Part shown: positions 45,241 to 58,165 of the stretch, piece by piece
Position numbering within the stretch: position 1 is the stretch's first letter
How the letters are laid out: each line of letters starts with the position of its first letter
NCBI GenBank assembly: GCA_036250195.1
Contig: JAVHZZ010000009.1
Coordinates: 100,958,771-101,022,770, forward strand
Reading direction: 5' to 3'
Origin: Mixophyes australis
Lineage: Eukaryota; Chordata; Amphibia; Anura; Limnodynastidae
Length of the DNA stretch: 64,000 bases
Position numbers and translations under genes: made by a program
The notes under the pieces: generated by a model
Told to the model about the DNA's origin: nothing
The model's database searches: none
Seen by the model: only the letters and a program-made list of their open reading frames with translations

Positions 45241-46967
45241 ACGGATCTGAAGATCCATGCTACTTGGAAACCTTTGTAAATTACAGGATGCAATTTACAC
45301 TTACGATTTGAGTGCAAATTGCATCCAACTCTACATCACACCCTATTTGTTTTTCCACCTAAAACAACTTATTTTCCTTTTCGGTAATGTTCTCTGGTAT
45401 TTGGCCAGGTTTTAATACACACAGTCCCTGGAACCATACATGACCAAGCAATAGAGGCAAGCAGGTGTGCATGAAGCTTGAAACATATATTAGGTTAAAG
45501 CCAACTAGGTCAATTAGTCAGCTACTGGTCATATACAGACAAACTTAAAGAAAACAAACTGCAAGTACCCCAAATGAATAGCAAGAGTCTCTACGTAAAA
45601 CATTCCAAAAGTGTAATTCCACAATTGTTTACCAATACATACAGTATGAACATGAATGAACAAGGGGAAAAGGGCTTATGGCACTTACTGTTGCAGAATA
45701 GAAGTATGGCATTATTCTTTCACATGCATCTGCTTCTGCAATTATCTATAAGAAAACACAAAAGGTGTAGTACAAATAGTAAATTCAAATAAGAATCTGA
45801 TAAGGTAACTCTGTACCCATTAAAATGGTTAAATGTGCTTATATGACCCAAAGAGCATTGGTGTCTGGATCATCCGTAAAATCCAACTCTAGGTGAGGAC
45901 AAAACCTACAACGGGATGAAAAATAATACCCATTTAGTGTAGTATATTAATTTGAAACAATAATATACCAGAGATAATATTAGGGTGTGTACCCGATTAA
46001 TAGAAAGAATCAGCTTATCTATATACTGTCATTCTTGCTCTTCAATAGCTTCCTAATCGATTATATTGGATAATAAAAATAAAACAATAACAAAATTAAA
46101 TTGAAATAGCTTTAATCAAAAGTAATAACATTTAAAGGTGTAGTCTTAGTAAAAATAAACAGGAACAGGTTCAGTAGTATTGTGACTTCACAGGTAGTGT
46201 AACATCATAGCACCATATTAAGTTGTGGTATCAACAGTCAAAGAAAAGTGTTTGAAAAAGTAAAATTTTAATTTGTTTGCGTGTTTTGATGAACACAACC
46301 GAAACATTGTTTTCACATTTTATCAAAATATCATTATTTTTAATATATTTCTGTAGTTAAATGTATTAAATGTAGTTATTTAAAATTTTTGTGTATATTT
46401 ATTTTGAGATCCACGATGGTTCATTTGCATCATGCTGTTGACAAGGACAGCCCCTGTGAGGCAATCCAGCCAATTGGTGTTAGGTTTATTGAAAAGCTTC
46501 AGTGATTTGTAAGCATGAATGCCAGCAACTCAGCAGTTGTATTGCCGTGTGGATGCTGATCATAGGTTCAAGGTCACTACACAACCTTCAGAGTTTCCAG
46601 GGTGACATGAGATGGCAGCCTGAACCACCTCTTCTCAGGTTTGTCACTTCTGTGTCAGGTATACCAAACAGATGGCTTACACGTCACCTGTAGACACACT
46701 CCCTGCACATTAAGTGCTGCTGCTGTCGGCGGCAAAGATGCAGAGTTAATAATGAGATAATTCTATATGAAAAACACAAAATAGGGTAAAAACATTACTC
46801 AGGAGAAATCAGCTTACACAGTTTTAAATATTACAAATAAATAAGTCAGGATTGTTAAAATAAATGCACGTTCCATAATACTCACACTTCAGTTTAGTGA
46901 ATGGTATAAAAAAGAAAAATAGACATATGTATTTAATCTCTAAAACACTTATGTTGCATAATTTTTC

Positions 46968-46971
<4 letters not shown>
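45241..46971. other. Unassigned DNA
   Basis: AT-rich, no gene or classified repeat recognised. Confidence 0.45.

Positions 46972-47007
<36 letters not shown>
46972..47007. repeat. (TA)n microsatellite
   Basis: Pure alternating TA tract of about 36 bp. Confidence 0.95.
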
Positions 47008-47012
<5 letters not shown>

Positions 47013-47029
47013 TTTGTTTTTGCTATTTT

Positions 47030-47591
47030 TTTGTTGCAAGATTAGGTTAGGGGTGCCATCTCCTGGGGTAAACAAAAGCACATCCCAGGCAGCAGCCAAA
47101 GAGTACACCAACCAGTCTAGAGCATCTGTAAGTAGCCGCAGCTAGTTTTATTTAGCAGCATAAAATAAACAAAACATAACATGAATCCTATGTCAATAAA
47201 GAATTCCCTCTCTAAAGTGGTTGGACCTGTCCCACACGTACAAAATAACAGAACTTAGAAGTAACAATAGCAGTGTCTCTCATCAGGCCTCTGACCTGTT
47301 CCGCAGGCAGTGAAAGACTGAAGGAACAGCATGCCAGCCTTTTAACTACACCTCACAGGTGCAACTCCTAATTAGCCAGCAAGTGTCTGGCAAAATCCAA
47401 TAACCGAAATGGGACCCCACCCTTCTCTCTCCATTCACTACCCTAGTGACCCTACACCAGCTCTTTCTGCAACCAAAAGGATATTTGGGAAGCTCTTTCA
47501 CCAAACACAATCTTCTTGGTGTTTTTAAACACATAGGACAGAAATCTCCTATAAATCACTTCCCAAGTGCTTCTATCATAATATGTATATA
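47030..47591. other. Possible LTR-like sequence
   Basis: CAATAAAGAATTCCC near 47,195, CCTTTTAACTACACCTCACA near 47,337 and ACCCCACCCTTCTCTCTCC near 47,414 give a composition reminiscent of an LTR in the minus orientation. No ends or duplication were found. Confidence 0.25.
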
Positions 47592-48299
47592 CTTAGTCAC
47601 AGGGCTGCCAAGAAGAATTTTGGGACAGTACAGAAATTTTTTGCCCCCCCCCCCCCCTCCACAGGTGATAAGTAAGGGAGCTGTATGCCGCTGGGTAGCG
47701 CCGAAGCTGCCAAAGGGGCGTGGTCAACACAGGGCATGGCTGCACTTCTTCAGGCATGACATTTGAGGGAGATTCAATTGCCGGCTATGTGACAGGGTTA
47801 ACCTGAAACAAATAATACGAGGTGTGGTACTAGGAGGAGCAATAGGTGCCAATCTGACACCCTGGCCCAGAGCTGTATTAGGGCTCTGGGGAGTCTGGGG
47901 CACTTTAGACAGGGGGCCCCAATGATGTAACCTGGTTATCATTTTAGACAATTTTTTTACAATACACAGGCAATACTGTGTGCACTATTGTAAGGTGCAC
48001 GCAGTTCTGCCTTCACGAGCAGTATACGGTGAAGCGGGACATACCTCCCAACTGTCATTGTAGCCATACCAAATTCTGACTAAGCAAGACAGTCACCCAA
48101 ATTTGGGACTGTTCCACCAGATTCAGGACAGTTGGCAGACTGTCCTGCTCTCTCCTACCCGTCTTGTCACTTTCACCACTTGTGGCTGCAGGTGTCTTTA
48201 GCTCAGTTGCTCCTTGTCTTAATTGTGGGATGTTGGATGCCTATTTGGAAAAAAATGGGTACATGAGTTAAATCAGTAGCACTCATGTTTTATAATTTT

Positions 48300-48800
48300 G
48301 CCTCTCTTCATCCCCAACAATAAAATGGCAAATATTAAAATAATAATATTCACATTTGCTAAATTGATCTTTTGCTCCCCAACCAGCCCTGAACTTAAAA
48401 TAATAGCAAACACATTTAATAAATAGACCTATTTCCCTCCCTCCAACCAGCCCAAACATTAAATTAATTGTATTCCCATTTAATATATAAACCTATTTCT
48501 CTGCCTCAAACAGCCTCAGCAATAAATTAAATAGCATTTACCTTTAACAAATATAACCATTTCCCAAAACCATTCACAGCATTAAATAATTCATATTCAA
48601 ATGTAATAAATAGCCCTCCTCCCCAAAATCAGCCCCATATTCAATTAATAGCCCCAAACCACCCCACCATTAAATTAAAGGTCCCGTCACCTCACCTTAA
48701 ATTAATAGGCCCCAATATTAAATTAAATTAAATATCCCCATCAATCAATTAAATTGCCCCATCATCACCCCACAAATAAAATACCACCCATTTAATAATT
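48300..48800. repeat. Degenerate ~60-bp tandem array
   Basis: A pattern of 'CCCCAACCAGCCC..(A)..TTAAATTAATA..ATTTAATAAATA.ACC.ATTT' recurs roughly eight times with irregular spacing of about 50-70 bp, shortening to the right. Units are strongly diverged. Confidence 0.6.
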
Positions 48801-48898
48801 AGCCCCCACCTGCACTCCAGCATTAAATAACCCTTCCCTCATATATTATATTAACATACTGCCACCCCTCACACACACTATATTAACATAACACACAT

Positions 48899-49124
48899 AG
48901 GGGAAAATTCAATTTGGCCGCACTCAATGCATCATTAATTCTATTATCGTTATTGCGGTAATTTTAACCCTGATTTCTGCTCACGGCTTAATGAGCTGTG
49001 AGCAAAAATCAGCGTTAAAGATTACCATGTTAACGATACTAGTGAGCACTATTTATGTAATATTAGTAAAAGTGCGCAGGCTGCGTTACTTTTGCCAATA
49101 ATGCGGCCAATTGAATTCTCCTGT
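48899..49124. mobile_element. Nested MITE
   Basis: AGGGGAAAATTCAATTTGGC at the left and GGCCAATTGAATTCTCCTGT at the right form an imperfect terminal inverted repeat; TA lies next to both ends. It splits an array of ACACTATATTAACATA units, which resumes after it. Confidence 0.75.
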
Positions 49125-49290
49125 ACATTATATTAATATGCTGCCCCCCCCACACACATACAATATATTAACATACTGTCTACACACACACTATATTAAC
49201 ATAACACACACTATATTAACATACTACACAGACACACACACAATATTAACATAATACACACACTCTATATTAACATCACCCCTCCCTTAC
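49125..49290. repeat. ACACACTATATTAACATA tandem repeats
   Basis: Units of CACACACTATATTAACATA, 20-35 bp long, repeat about six times and also occur before the nested MITE at 48,850-48,898. Confidence 0.8.
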
Positions 49291-49597
49291 CTTGTTCAAT
49301 CCTCAGCAATTCACACATGGGACAGAAGTTGGAACCTGTCACGTGGTGCACGTCCCACGTGACCCCGGGGCTCTTACTAACAGGGCACACATAGGTGAGA
49401 GGGTACGATTATTATTAGGATATTATGAACGGCAGCACATCCCCCCCACCATCATTTTCTGGTACGCTCTTTGGCACGCGACGGGCACATTTTTTTTTTA
49501 GGTTTTTTTTTTAACTGTGGATCTCCAGAGGGCCCCCCTGGCAGGCCCGGGCCCTGGTAAATTGTAGCCGCCCCCTCTTGGCTCCCCTGCTTAGTTC

Positions 49598-51057
49598 TGG
49601 CAAACAGACAAACAGGTGTTGATTTTCCAAAACAAAAAATAGATTTGGGGGACTTAGTGAATTGTAAAAAATTTTTAAATGTGTTCACAATGTTGTAAAT
49701 GAGAAAGACACATTCGGTATTAAGCTTAAGTAAAGATAAAACTTCATTACGTCATTACTTTAGTAGCTTTATATCCTGTATTAGTAGAAAGGAAACTTAC
49801 AAATAAGTACTACAAATAGATGATTATTTACATGATCAAAGAAGTTCTTTTAGTTGGAGATCTGCAATCAGTCAGCGAGAAGTGACTTGCTAGTACTGAT
49901 GATCATCATCACTATTGTGTCTTGCTGTACTATTCCTCCAGCACCTACAGAAGTTACACCTCCTGACATGTCTGTGTCCAGATCTACTTGAGTTGCAACT
50001 GCACAAACACGTCCTTACTGTATGTGGTTTAAATTTGGCCGCCCCTTCCCTCCCCAATTCAGTCTCCAATTGTAAGCAGTTGTAAGTGTAAGATGCAACT
50101 AAATCTGTGTACTGATGTATGTGTATGTATTTTTTTGCACATACGCAGAAAGGAAATGTATATATTACACTGATAAAATAAACAAAGAGCCAAGTCTGCA
50201 TGAGACCGTTAGTGTCTACCTTCACATTCATCAGTCACTGACAGACTGAGCAGATAAACTGCCCCCACAGCATTATGAGGATTAAATCTGACAGGTCAGA
50301 CAATTGGCTTTAAAATATATATTTAAATCAGAATGATTCTTTGTACTAATTGCATAAAATGTATGACACTGACCCACCTACTAACACTAAAACTCTATAA
50401 GTTAAATAATAGTTACCAACTCTCCAGAAATCTCCAGGAGACTCCTGAATTTCTTTGAGATGCCGTACTCCCGAGAGAGCAGTGCAACCTGCCACATCGC
50501 CCTACATCAGCGTGAGCTCCTCTCAAGAATCCCCCAGATGGCAAATCGAAGATGTTGGCAAGTATGATATAAATTAAGTAGACAGAAAGCCACTTCCAAT
50601 TCATTTCTTAAAAGTTTGTGACTTGTTACCTTACCATACTCTCTCTATGTTTTTTATACTGATTACAACGCTTACATTTTATGCAGAGAATCAAGGACTC
50701 CATTTTCTTAAGTATTTGGAATATTTGGACTAGATCTAGTTGTACTTATGAGCATGCTATTATACCCACATGCAAAAGATACATGTTGTTTGTAGGACAA
50801 GACATTTAAATAACAACCAATGACAGGAGAGGGAGCATAGACAGGAGATCCCTCTTCACTGGATAACTGCAGCAACTTAATGTTTGCTCTTCTTTAGATG
50901 TGCCAGATTGGTCCTTGGACTCTGGGCACGTTTTATCCAATGTAATACAGACTTTTAAATGTAATATAGGGACATATGTTTGAAAAACATTTCCAATGTC
51001 CCCTCACTTTTATAATTCGTGTTAGATATAAATGAGGCTGCAACAAGCACTATTTGT
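49598..51057. other. Unassigned DNA with one small MITE
   Basis: Apart from the element at 50,409-50,565 nothing was recognised. Confidence 0.45.
50409..50565. mobile_element. MITE with CTCC(A/G)GGAGACTCC core (copy 1)
   Basis: Ends ATAGTTACCAACTCTCC and GATGTTGGCAAGTAT are imperfect inverted repeats. Related ends and a CTCCCGG core occur at 54,507-54,794. Confidence 0.6.
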
Positions 51058-51372
51058 GGGCAGCACGGTGAGTATGATGAGTTCTATTTTGGACCATGGC
51101 CTTATCTGTGTGGAGTTTGTATGTTCTCCCGATGTTTGTGTGGGTTTCTTCCGTGTGCTCCGGTTTCCTCCCACACTCCAAAAATATACTAGTAGGTTAA
51201 TTGACTGCTATCAAAAATTGACCCTAGTCTCTCTCTGTCTGTCTGTCTGTGTGTATGTTAGGGAATTTAGATTTTAAGCCCCATTGGGGCAGGGACTGAT
51301 ATGAATGAGTTCTCTGTACAGCGCGGCGGAATCAGTGGTGCTATATAAATAAATGGTGATGATGATGATGAT
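51058..51372 (+). mobile_element. V-SINE with a deletion in its head
   Basis: GGGCAGCACGGTGAGTATGA is the head with about 50 bp deleted, then ACCATGGCCTTATCTGTGTG, the V-domain (GGAGTTTGTATGTTCTCC), a (TCTG)n tract, TTCTCTGTACAGCGCGGCGG and a (GAT)n tail. Confidence 0.9.
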
Positions 51373-51626
51373 ATTTTAGGACAAGAGTTAGTATTAATTA
51401 ATAAAATTGTAGCCAGAAAGTGGTAGTAGACAGACAATTTTACGTTTTCCACCATTGCACATTTTCAACCAGACCTGCAATACTGCCAAAGCATGTTTTT
51501 AAGGGATCAGTCCAAAAATTGGAATACATATGTGCAATTTACTATAGATGAAGTAGTTTAATATGCATATTTGCTCAAATTGAAGTGTATTGAAAGAGAT
51601 AATATTTCTGGTTCATAAATAAGACA

Positions 51627-53221
51627 CATCAGGTGAAATAATTATTGAACACATCAACATTTTTCTCAGTAAATATATATTTAATGATACTATTGTAATG
51701 AAATGTACACCAAACGTCAGCAACAACCCTTGCAATTCACACATGCAAAGAAACCAAACCATAGATGTCCATAAATTAAGTTTTGTGTAATAATCTGAAA
51801 TGACACAGGGAAAAAGTACTGAACACATGAAGAAAGGAAGGTGCAAAAAAAGCATGGAAAGCTAAGACACCAGCTGAAATCCATCAGTAAGTAGAAAGCA
51901 ATCCTGCCAGCTGGTTCAGCCACAACTGGTGCCCTATAAAAAGGTGTCTCATTATGAAGGAGTCACACAAGAAACATCTCATGATGGGTAAAAGCAAAGA
52001 GCTCTCTCAAGACCTTCGCTACCTTATTGTTGCAAAACATACTATGGCATTGGTTACAGAAGGATCTCTAAACTGCTGAATGTTCCAGTGAGCACTGTTG
52101 GGGCCATAATTCAAAAGTGGAAAGAACATCATTTCACCATAAACTGGCCACGACCAGGTGTGCCTCACAAGATTTCTGACAGAGGAGTGAAAAAAATTAT
52201 CAGAAGAGTTGTCTAAGAACCAATGACCACTTTTGGAGAGCTTCAGACAGACCTGGAATTAGCAGGTACAATTATTTCAAAGAAAGCAATAGGAATTGCA
52301 CTCAATTGCCATGGCCTGTATGCACGCTCACCATGCAAGACTCCTTTGCTGAAGAAAGAACATGCTGAAGTTCTTTTAAAGATTGCTGCACAACATTTGG
52401 ACAAGCCTGTGAAATACTGGGAGAATATAGTGTGGTCAGATGAGAGCAAAATTGAACTCTTTGAATGCCATAATAGACACCATGTTTGGAGGAGAAATGG
52501 CACTGTACATCACCCCAAAAGTCACCATACCAACAGTGAAGCTTGGAGGTGCAAACATCATGGTGTGGGACTGTTTTTCTGCACACGGTACTGGCATACT
52601 GCATATGATTGAAGGAAGGATGAATGGATAAATGTACAGAGACATTCTTGATAAAATCTGCCGCCAACTACCAGGATGCTGAAGATGAAACGAGGGTGGA
52701 CTTTTCAGCAAGACAATGATCCCAAACACACAGCCAAGGACACTTTCAATTGGTTTCAGAGAAAGAAAATAAAGCTGCTAGAATGGTCCAGCCAATCACC
52801 TGACTTGAATCCAATTGAAAATCTATGGAAAGTACTAAAAATCAGAGTTCATAGAAGAAGTCCACTGAACCTTCAAGATTTTAAGACTATTTGCATTGAA
52901 GAATGGGGCAAAATCACACCTGAGCAATGCATGCGTCTAGTTTCTCCATTCAGGAGGTGCCTTGAAACTGTCATTACCAACAAAGGCTTTTGTACAAAGT
53001 ATTAAATACATTTCAGGAAGCGTGTTCAATACTTTTTCCCTGTGTCATTTCTCATTATTACACAAAACTTAATTTATGGACATCTATGGTTTGATTTCTT
53101 GGCATGTGTGGATTGAAAGGGTTGTTGCTGACATTTGGAGTAAATTTCATTAGATTAGTCACATTAAACATTTATTTACTGAGAAAAATGTTGATGTGTT
53201 CAATACTTATTTCACCCTCTT
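51627..53221 (+). mobile_element. Tc1-type transposon, full length, inactivated
   Basis: Terminal inverted repeats of about 200 bp: the left end reads AGGTGAAATAATTATTGAAC and the reverse complement of the right end reads GGGTGAAATAAGTATTGAAC, and similarity continues to about 51,830 and 53,021. Each repeat holds a second, inner copy (GGGAAAAAGTACTGAACAC near 51,808-51,826 and its counterpart near 53,027-53,050), the IR/DR arrangement of some Tc1 families. Flanks are CA on the left and TA on the right, an eroded TA target. The transposase lies between on the plus strand. Confidence 0.93.
51984..53005 (+). pseudogene. Tc1 transposase pseudogene (DD34E)
   Basis: The enzyme normally cuts and pastes the element at TA sites. 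Start chosen at 51,984 (MGKSKELSQDL), the usual short N-terminus. ISKLLNVPVSTVGAIIQKWK is the paired-like helix-turn-helix, PRPGVPHKISDR the GRPR-like hook. Catalytic motifs are present: VWSDESK (first Asp, near 52,437), [10 protein letters not shown] (second Asp, near 52,705) and [11 protein letters not shown] (Glu, near 52,813), the last two 34 residues apart. The C-terminus KGFCTKY is intact, with the stop at 53,003-53,005. Inactivating lesions: a frameshift near 52,035, an in-frame stop at 52,214 (VV*EPM), a frameshift near 52,520, a stop near 52,630 (MNG*) and another frameshift near 52,660. Length would be about 340 residues, normal for the family. Confidence 0.93.
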
Positions 53222-54506
53222 TACATAGGTTTGACTGAATGATTATGGGACTTACAATGAATGTTCCTTGACTAATTTAGGAACACTTGAACATTTGAAA
53301 ATATGGAAAAAAAAAAAAATTATATTTAAATAATTCAGCGAGTTCATGCCGTGTAAATGTAGGAAATATGCACCTCATGTTTAGTTGACTCCATCACTAA
53401 AAACAGTATGTAGGTGCAGAGTGGACCAGAACTACAAGTATTGCCATGTTACCAGCGCATGTAACATGCGGCATGCGGTTAAATTATATTGTTGAATGTA
53501 TGTAATAACTAATGCAATTTAGACTATTGTAGAGTAATGTAAATTTTTAACACGCATGCATGTCAGAATCTCTTAGAATAGAAACCAAAGATATGCATGC
53601 TAAAACAGGATTTATAGAACAAGACAATGATCAGTATAATTTTGACCCATCTGCTAAATGCACAACATTCCTAGCCTAATAGAATCGATCATTACTGCAC
53701 ATGATGTCGCCGAGGATCAGAAACACACTTAGAAATAAATATTTTATTCCCATAATTGTGTGAATAGTTTCCTGGATCAATCCCTATTCCTCTCTCATCA
53801 GCCTACACTCTGGTATGAATCATCATATTGTTACACAACTGAGAGAGGTCATGGATTTGCTCCTTTTGATAAATTGCTGTTGCTAGCACCAAACATATTT
53901 TAATGATGAAATGACAATTAGTTATGATAAATGCATTTTCTTGTTTGGAATACCTTCACTTTCAATGGATCCATCTTATATTTGTTATTGGAATTAGAGT
54001 TTACATTTTAGCACTCAAATAAATCTTATTTCCAAAATAAAAATATAAATACAAGTATACAATGACCTAAATGATCACATCCTGATATTTACAGCAATGG
54101 TTGAAATATGACTGGTTATTTAAAATGTTCTTGCTTATTTTCTGCACTTAATTCCTGTTTGCAAATAGTGCCTACTGTAACTTGTTTGTTTTGCTATGAC
54201 ATTCTCAGTGCTTGTTGTTGACAGTGCTTATTGTTGAATTGCCCCTAATGTTAATTGAATCACCATTAACATTTCACAACTATCTTACAACTTTTTGCTA
54301 AAAATCTAATCATTATATTTCCTTAGATTATTTCTAGAATGCTGATATTTTAGCTTATTTTCACAAACACAGAACAAAGGCACCTGTACATGGATTGTTC
54401 TATACACATGCTTAATAAATGCCTTTTTGACTAAGCAGGGTTTCCATTTACAATACCTACTTAATCCTGGGAAAGATTGATCTGTAATCCTCTGTATTGC
54501 TATATC
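53222..54506. other. Unassigned AT-rich DNA
   Basis: No gene, RNA or classified repeat recognised. Confidence 0.5.
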
Positions 54507-54794
54507 ATACTTGACAATTTTTACTTGTTGGTCCCTGAGAGATCCAGGAGGAAGTGGGCGTGTGGGGGCAGGGCTTGAGGAAGCGCATAATTTTGGCCCC
54601 TCCCCCTAAGCAAATGTCACCATTTTGGCCACTTACAGCAGGTGGAGTGCCACAATGACACGATAATCATGTCACTAAGCCCTCGTCCCCACGCACTTTA
54701 CTAACAAAGTGGCTCGGTCTGGGAGGTTGCCCTTCTCTCCCAGGATTTCGGAGGACTTCTAGAAATTTGGGAGTCTCCCGGAATAGGCAACTAT
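54507..54794. mobile_element. MITE with CTCCCGG core (copy 2)
   Basis: Ends ATACTTGACAATTTTT and CCGGAATAGGCAACTAT are imperfect inverted repeats; the inner part has GGTTGCCCTTCTCTCCCAGG and GGGAGTCTCCCGG. GC-richer than its surroundings; non-coding. Confidence 0.6.
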
Positions 54795-54980
54795 GCACTA
54801 TATACTGTTTGTATAATGAGCCATGTTATTATAAAGCTAAGTGAGGGAGATAACGTTGATACAAATATCAGTTTACTTTATACATTTTAATTATTTAAAC
54901 AAGTGCTAGGGAAATCTCTGCTTGAATATTGGATATGGTTAGCTCTGCGCTTGTTCCTGAAAGGAGATGATCAATACTTT

Positions 54981-55496
54981 GGGCCTGATTCATATCTGAA
55001 CACAATGTGAATGCAACTTGCGTTTAAAACACACATAACTTGCACACACGTACGTCCGTATTCAAATACAAGCAGATCTCAAGAAACATTTCCAATTTAA
55101 TCTGAGAATGAGAACACTCTGACTCTATGTTACTTGCGAATGTAGGAAAGAACATAATGCAGGATAGGCACATGCATATGTGCTATATAAAGTTTAATCA
55201 GAAAGCATGCAAAAAAAAAATATATATAACTTTAATTTACAACTCTTAATACTACAGCTAAAAAAAACACATACCTAAGAGATGCCTTGAACTTGAATCA
55301 GCCACATGTGTGTGTGCCCCTTCCCACCCATGATCCGCCTTTCAGTCGTAGACATTTAGAAGAGTCAGTTGCGTGCAGACATGCATTGTACACAATTGTA
55401 TTCACTGGCATAAGTCCCGTTCTGGCACAGGTGCAGAGCAAATTCATGCAAGATACGGCACGCAAAAGCACTTGTGCTCAAAGATGAATCCGGCCC
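54981..55496. mobile_element. GGGCCTGATTCA MITE, long variant
   Basis: It starts GGGCCTGATTCATATCTG and ends AAAGATGAATCCGGCCC, a terminal repeat of the GGGCCTGATTC group. The interior differs from the other subfamilies. Flanks TTT and TGT do not prove a target duplication. Confidence 0.6.
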
Positions 55497-55525
55497 TGTG
55501 TGTTTACACTAAAACTAAGATTCTT

Positions 55526-55858
55526 GGGCCTGATTCATTAAGGATCTTAAATTAAGAAACTTCTTATTTCAGTCTCCTGGACAAAACCATGTTACAATGC
55601 AAGGGGTGCAAATTAATATTCTGTTTTGCACATAAGTTAAATACTGACTGTTTTTTTATGTAGCACAGAAATACTTGATAGCTTATTTGTACACTGAAAT
55701 TTAAAGTTGATATTTGTGTGCTACATGAAAAAACAGTCAGTATTTAACTTATGTGCAAAACAGAATACTAATTTGCACCCCTTGCATTTTAACATGGTTT
55801 TGTCCAGGAGACTGAAATAAGAAGTTTCTTAAGTTAAGATTCTTAATGAATCAGGCCC
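55526..55858. mobile_element. Palindromic GGGCCTG MITE (copy 2)
   Basis: Near-perfect full-length inverted repeat: GGGCCTGATTCATTAAGGAT, CTTCTTATTTCAGTCTCCTG, AATACTGACTG at the left are mirrored as CAGTCAGTATTTAAC, CAGGAGACTGAAATAAGAAG and ATTCTTAATGAATCAGGCCC at the right. Very close to the copy at 63,057-63,389. Confidence 0.93.
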
Positions 55859-57704
55859 CTAGAGTATAAGGGGATCATTCATGTCTTTAAGAGAACCTGT
55901 CACATTTGGGTTCATTAGATGTTTACATAGTGCACAGTGCAATATATGAGTTTGCCCAAAAAATATTTTTTCTATGCCCCATCCACTCTGGAGAGTGCTT
56001 ACAAAAATGTGGTGTTCTGTGTGTAAATTCAGAGTATCTTCTAGAGATTTATCCTCCATTCTGAATTATAGTTGCTCCCAGACAATTATGTCGCCCTGCT
56101 TCCCAAGCACTAACAAGGAAGGCAGCACCAGAAATGTATTTAGTAAAAGTTCTGAGTCGGTATATACATGTCAGTAAATAAAAGTTATCTGAAAGTGGGC
56201 AAGTCCTTTAAACCTCATTTCTGTTACACAAGTCAAAATAATGGTTGCGTGATTTCCCTTTAATGACAGTGAAATGGCAACTACTGAAATCCTGATTATG
56301 TTCAGAAGGAAACCTGACCAGAATTTCTAAATTGCTGACAAAGGCATATGTGTCTATATATTTTGGCTTAAGCTAAGGTTGTTTACAACTTCTTCAAGGG
56401 CATTGCGACTGTTTTGCATTTCATACCTTGTTGGATTAAAGATTTTCAGGACTATGGATTTTCTGATCACAATTTAAATTTCATTGCTGGTAGTTTATGA
56501 TTAATAAAGATCATAATAAATAGACCTTCTAATCGCTGTAATAAATGTATGGGTAAAGGAAGCACATTCCAGAGAAGTAGTATTGTTAAAGTACTGTTTC
56601 TTCTTAAAAAAAAGGTAGTTTTCTCATGCACAATCTAGGAGCGGCAAAGTGTTTTTATTGCAGGCTATCTTTACATTTTCAAGTCAACAATATCCACTTG
56701 TCTCTGCCCTTGGGAGTCTGGAGAACAGTTCTATGGTTTCTACCACAGTCAATAAAATATATCAATTGTGTAAAAGGTTTAAACATAAAATCACACTTTA
56801 AATAAACAATGGCCCAAAGAACTAAAACACATTTCTCTGTTTTGGCAACTGCTTTCTTAATAATCTAGTAGGACATCATAATATTCATCTGGTTATCATT
56901 TGAAGAATTGTAGAACAATAAAAACAGTGTATGAAAAGGTCAGTCTACAGCAGAAAAGGACATTGCTTTCTGTTTGAGAAAAGAAAATCAATAAGTTAAT
57001 CAAAACCAAATTTAACCTTTTTCTTACCAATCTATTCGTCTCTCTAAAAAGCACAGTCATTTTGTGCTGGCTCGTTCTCTCAAATGATGTTAAGTCTTAA
57101 ATAAATTGGAAATTAGCATTCTGATTTACATGAAAGCCTCTGCATTCCAAACAGATTGCTATATGTTTCCTTTGTCTACAGCTACTGTAAATGTGTGACT
57201 AGGTGAGACCTGTCAATGAAGAGTTTCAGCGTTATAAATGGACTTTCTTATTTCAGGGCTGTTCAGATACGTTGATCTGGCCACACTAGATAGAGTGCTA
57301 TGAAAACTGCTTGGCCCAATGTAGTCCCATGAATGAGTGAACATACAACAGCACCCAATCAGTGATAGTGGGTGGGTCTGGAAACTTCCATTTGATGCAA
57401 CAAATAGTCCATCAATCAATCCCAATCCAAAGGCTCCCACTACTGCATTGTTCTATGCTATTCAATTCAAGCATCATGATGGAAGACTTAGCAGAGCTGA
57501 AGATGTCAGGAGATACAGGGCACACTTGAGTCATGCCATATAATTTATGCTTCCAGGCAGTTATATATATATTGGCTGACACATTAGTCTGAATTACTGT
57601 ATAATTCAGACTAATGTGACAGATTTTTCAGGATGTAGTCAAAATATTGTAAACTACTGAATACTGACCGGGAATGGAGCAGACATTGTGGTGAGCATTA
57701 CTTA
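55859..57704. other. Unassigned DNA
   Basis: No gene or mobile element recognised. The part at about 56,990-57,230 is non-repetitive with octamer-like ATTTACAT and CCTGTCAAT words. Confidence 0.45.
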
Positions 57705-57879
57705 GGGCTAGATTTACTAAGCTGCGGGTTTGAAAAAGTGGGGATGTTGCCTATAGCAACCAATCAGATTCTAGCTGTCATTTTGTAGAAAGCACTAAGT
57801 AAATGACAGCTAGAATCTGATTGGTTGCTATAGGCAACATCCCTACTTTGTCAAACCCGCAGCTTAGTAAATCTAGCCC
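57705..57879. mobile_element. Foldback MITE, ATTGGTTGCTATAGG family (copy 3)
   Basis: It starts GGGCTAGATTTACTAAGCTG and ends CAGCTTAGTAAATCTAGCCC, a long inverted repeat with arms of about 80 bp. TTA flanks both sides (57,702-57,704 and 57,880-57,882), a 3-bp duplication as made by PIF/Harbinger transposases. Confidence 0.9.
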
Positions 57880-57882
57880 TTA

Positions 57883-58125
57883 ATGTTGGTACAAAGAGGG
57901 CTACGTTGTAACTTAACTAAAGGCCCACACATTTCTAATTACAACTCTGAATGTCATATACAATCTACTAGAGAGCTTTCCCAACCTCTAATCAGAGTGC
58001 AGCTATGTATTGATTAAAGCTGACAGAGTAAGTACTCATGATCACTAGCGTTTGTTTTCACAATGGATTACAAGGAAGAAGAAAAAAGATCTTTCCTGGC
58101 TTTAGGTGAGCAATAAATTGATAAA

Positions 58126-58165
<40 letters not shown>

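Larger units (their letters stand above)
47600..49589. mobile_element. Large non-autonomous hAT-like element, about 2 kb
   Basis: It starts CAGGGCTGCCAAGAAG and ends CTCTTGGCTCCCCTG. Read inward from the right end the sequence is CAGGGGAGCCAAGAG, an imperfect inverted repeat of the start. Flanks CTTAGTCA (47,592-47,599) and CTTAGTTC (49,590-49,597) agree at six of eight bases, as in an eroded 8-bp hAT duplication. The interior has a poly-C run, a degenerate tandem array and CA-rich repeats but no transposase. Confidence 0.6.
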
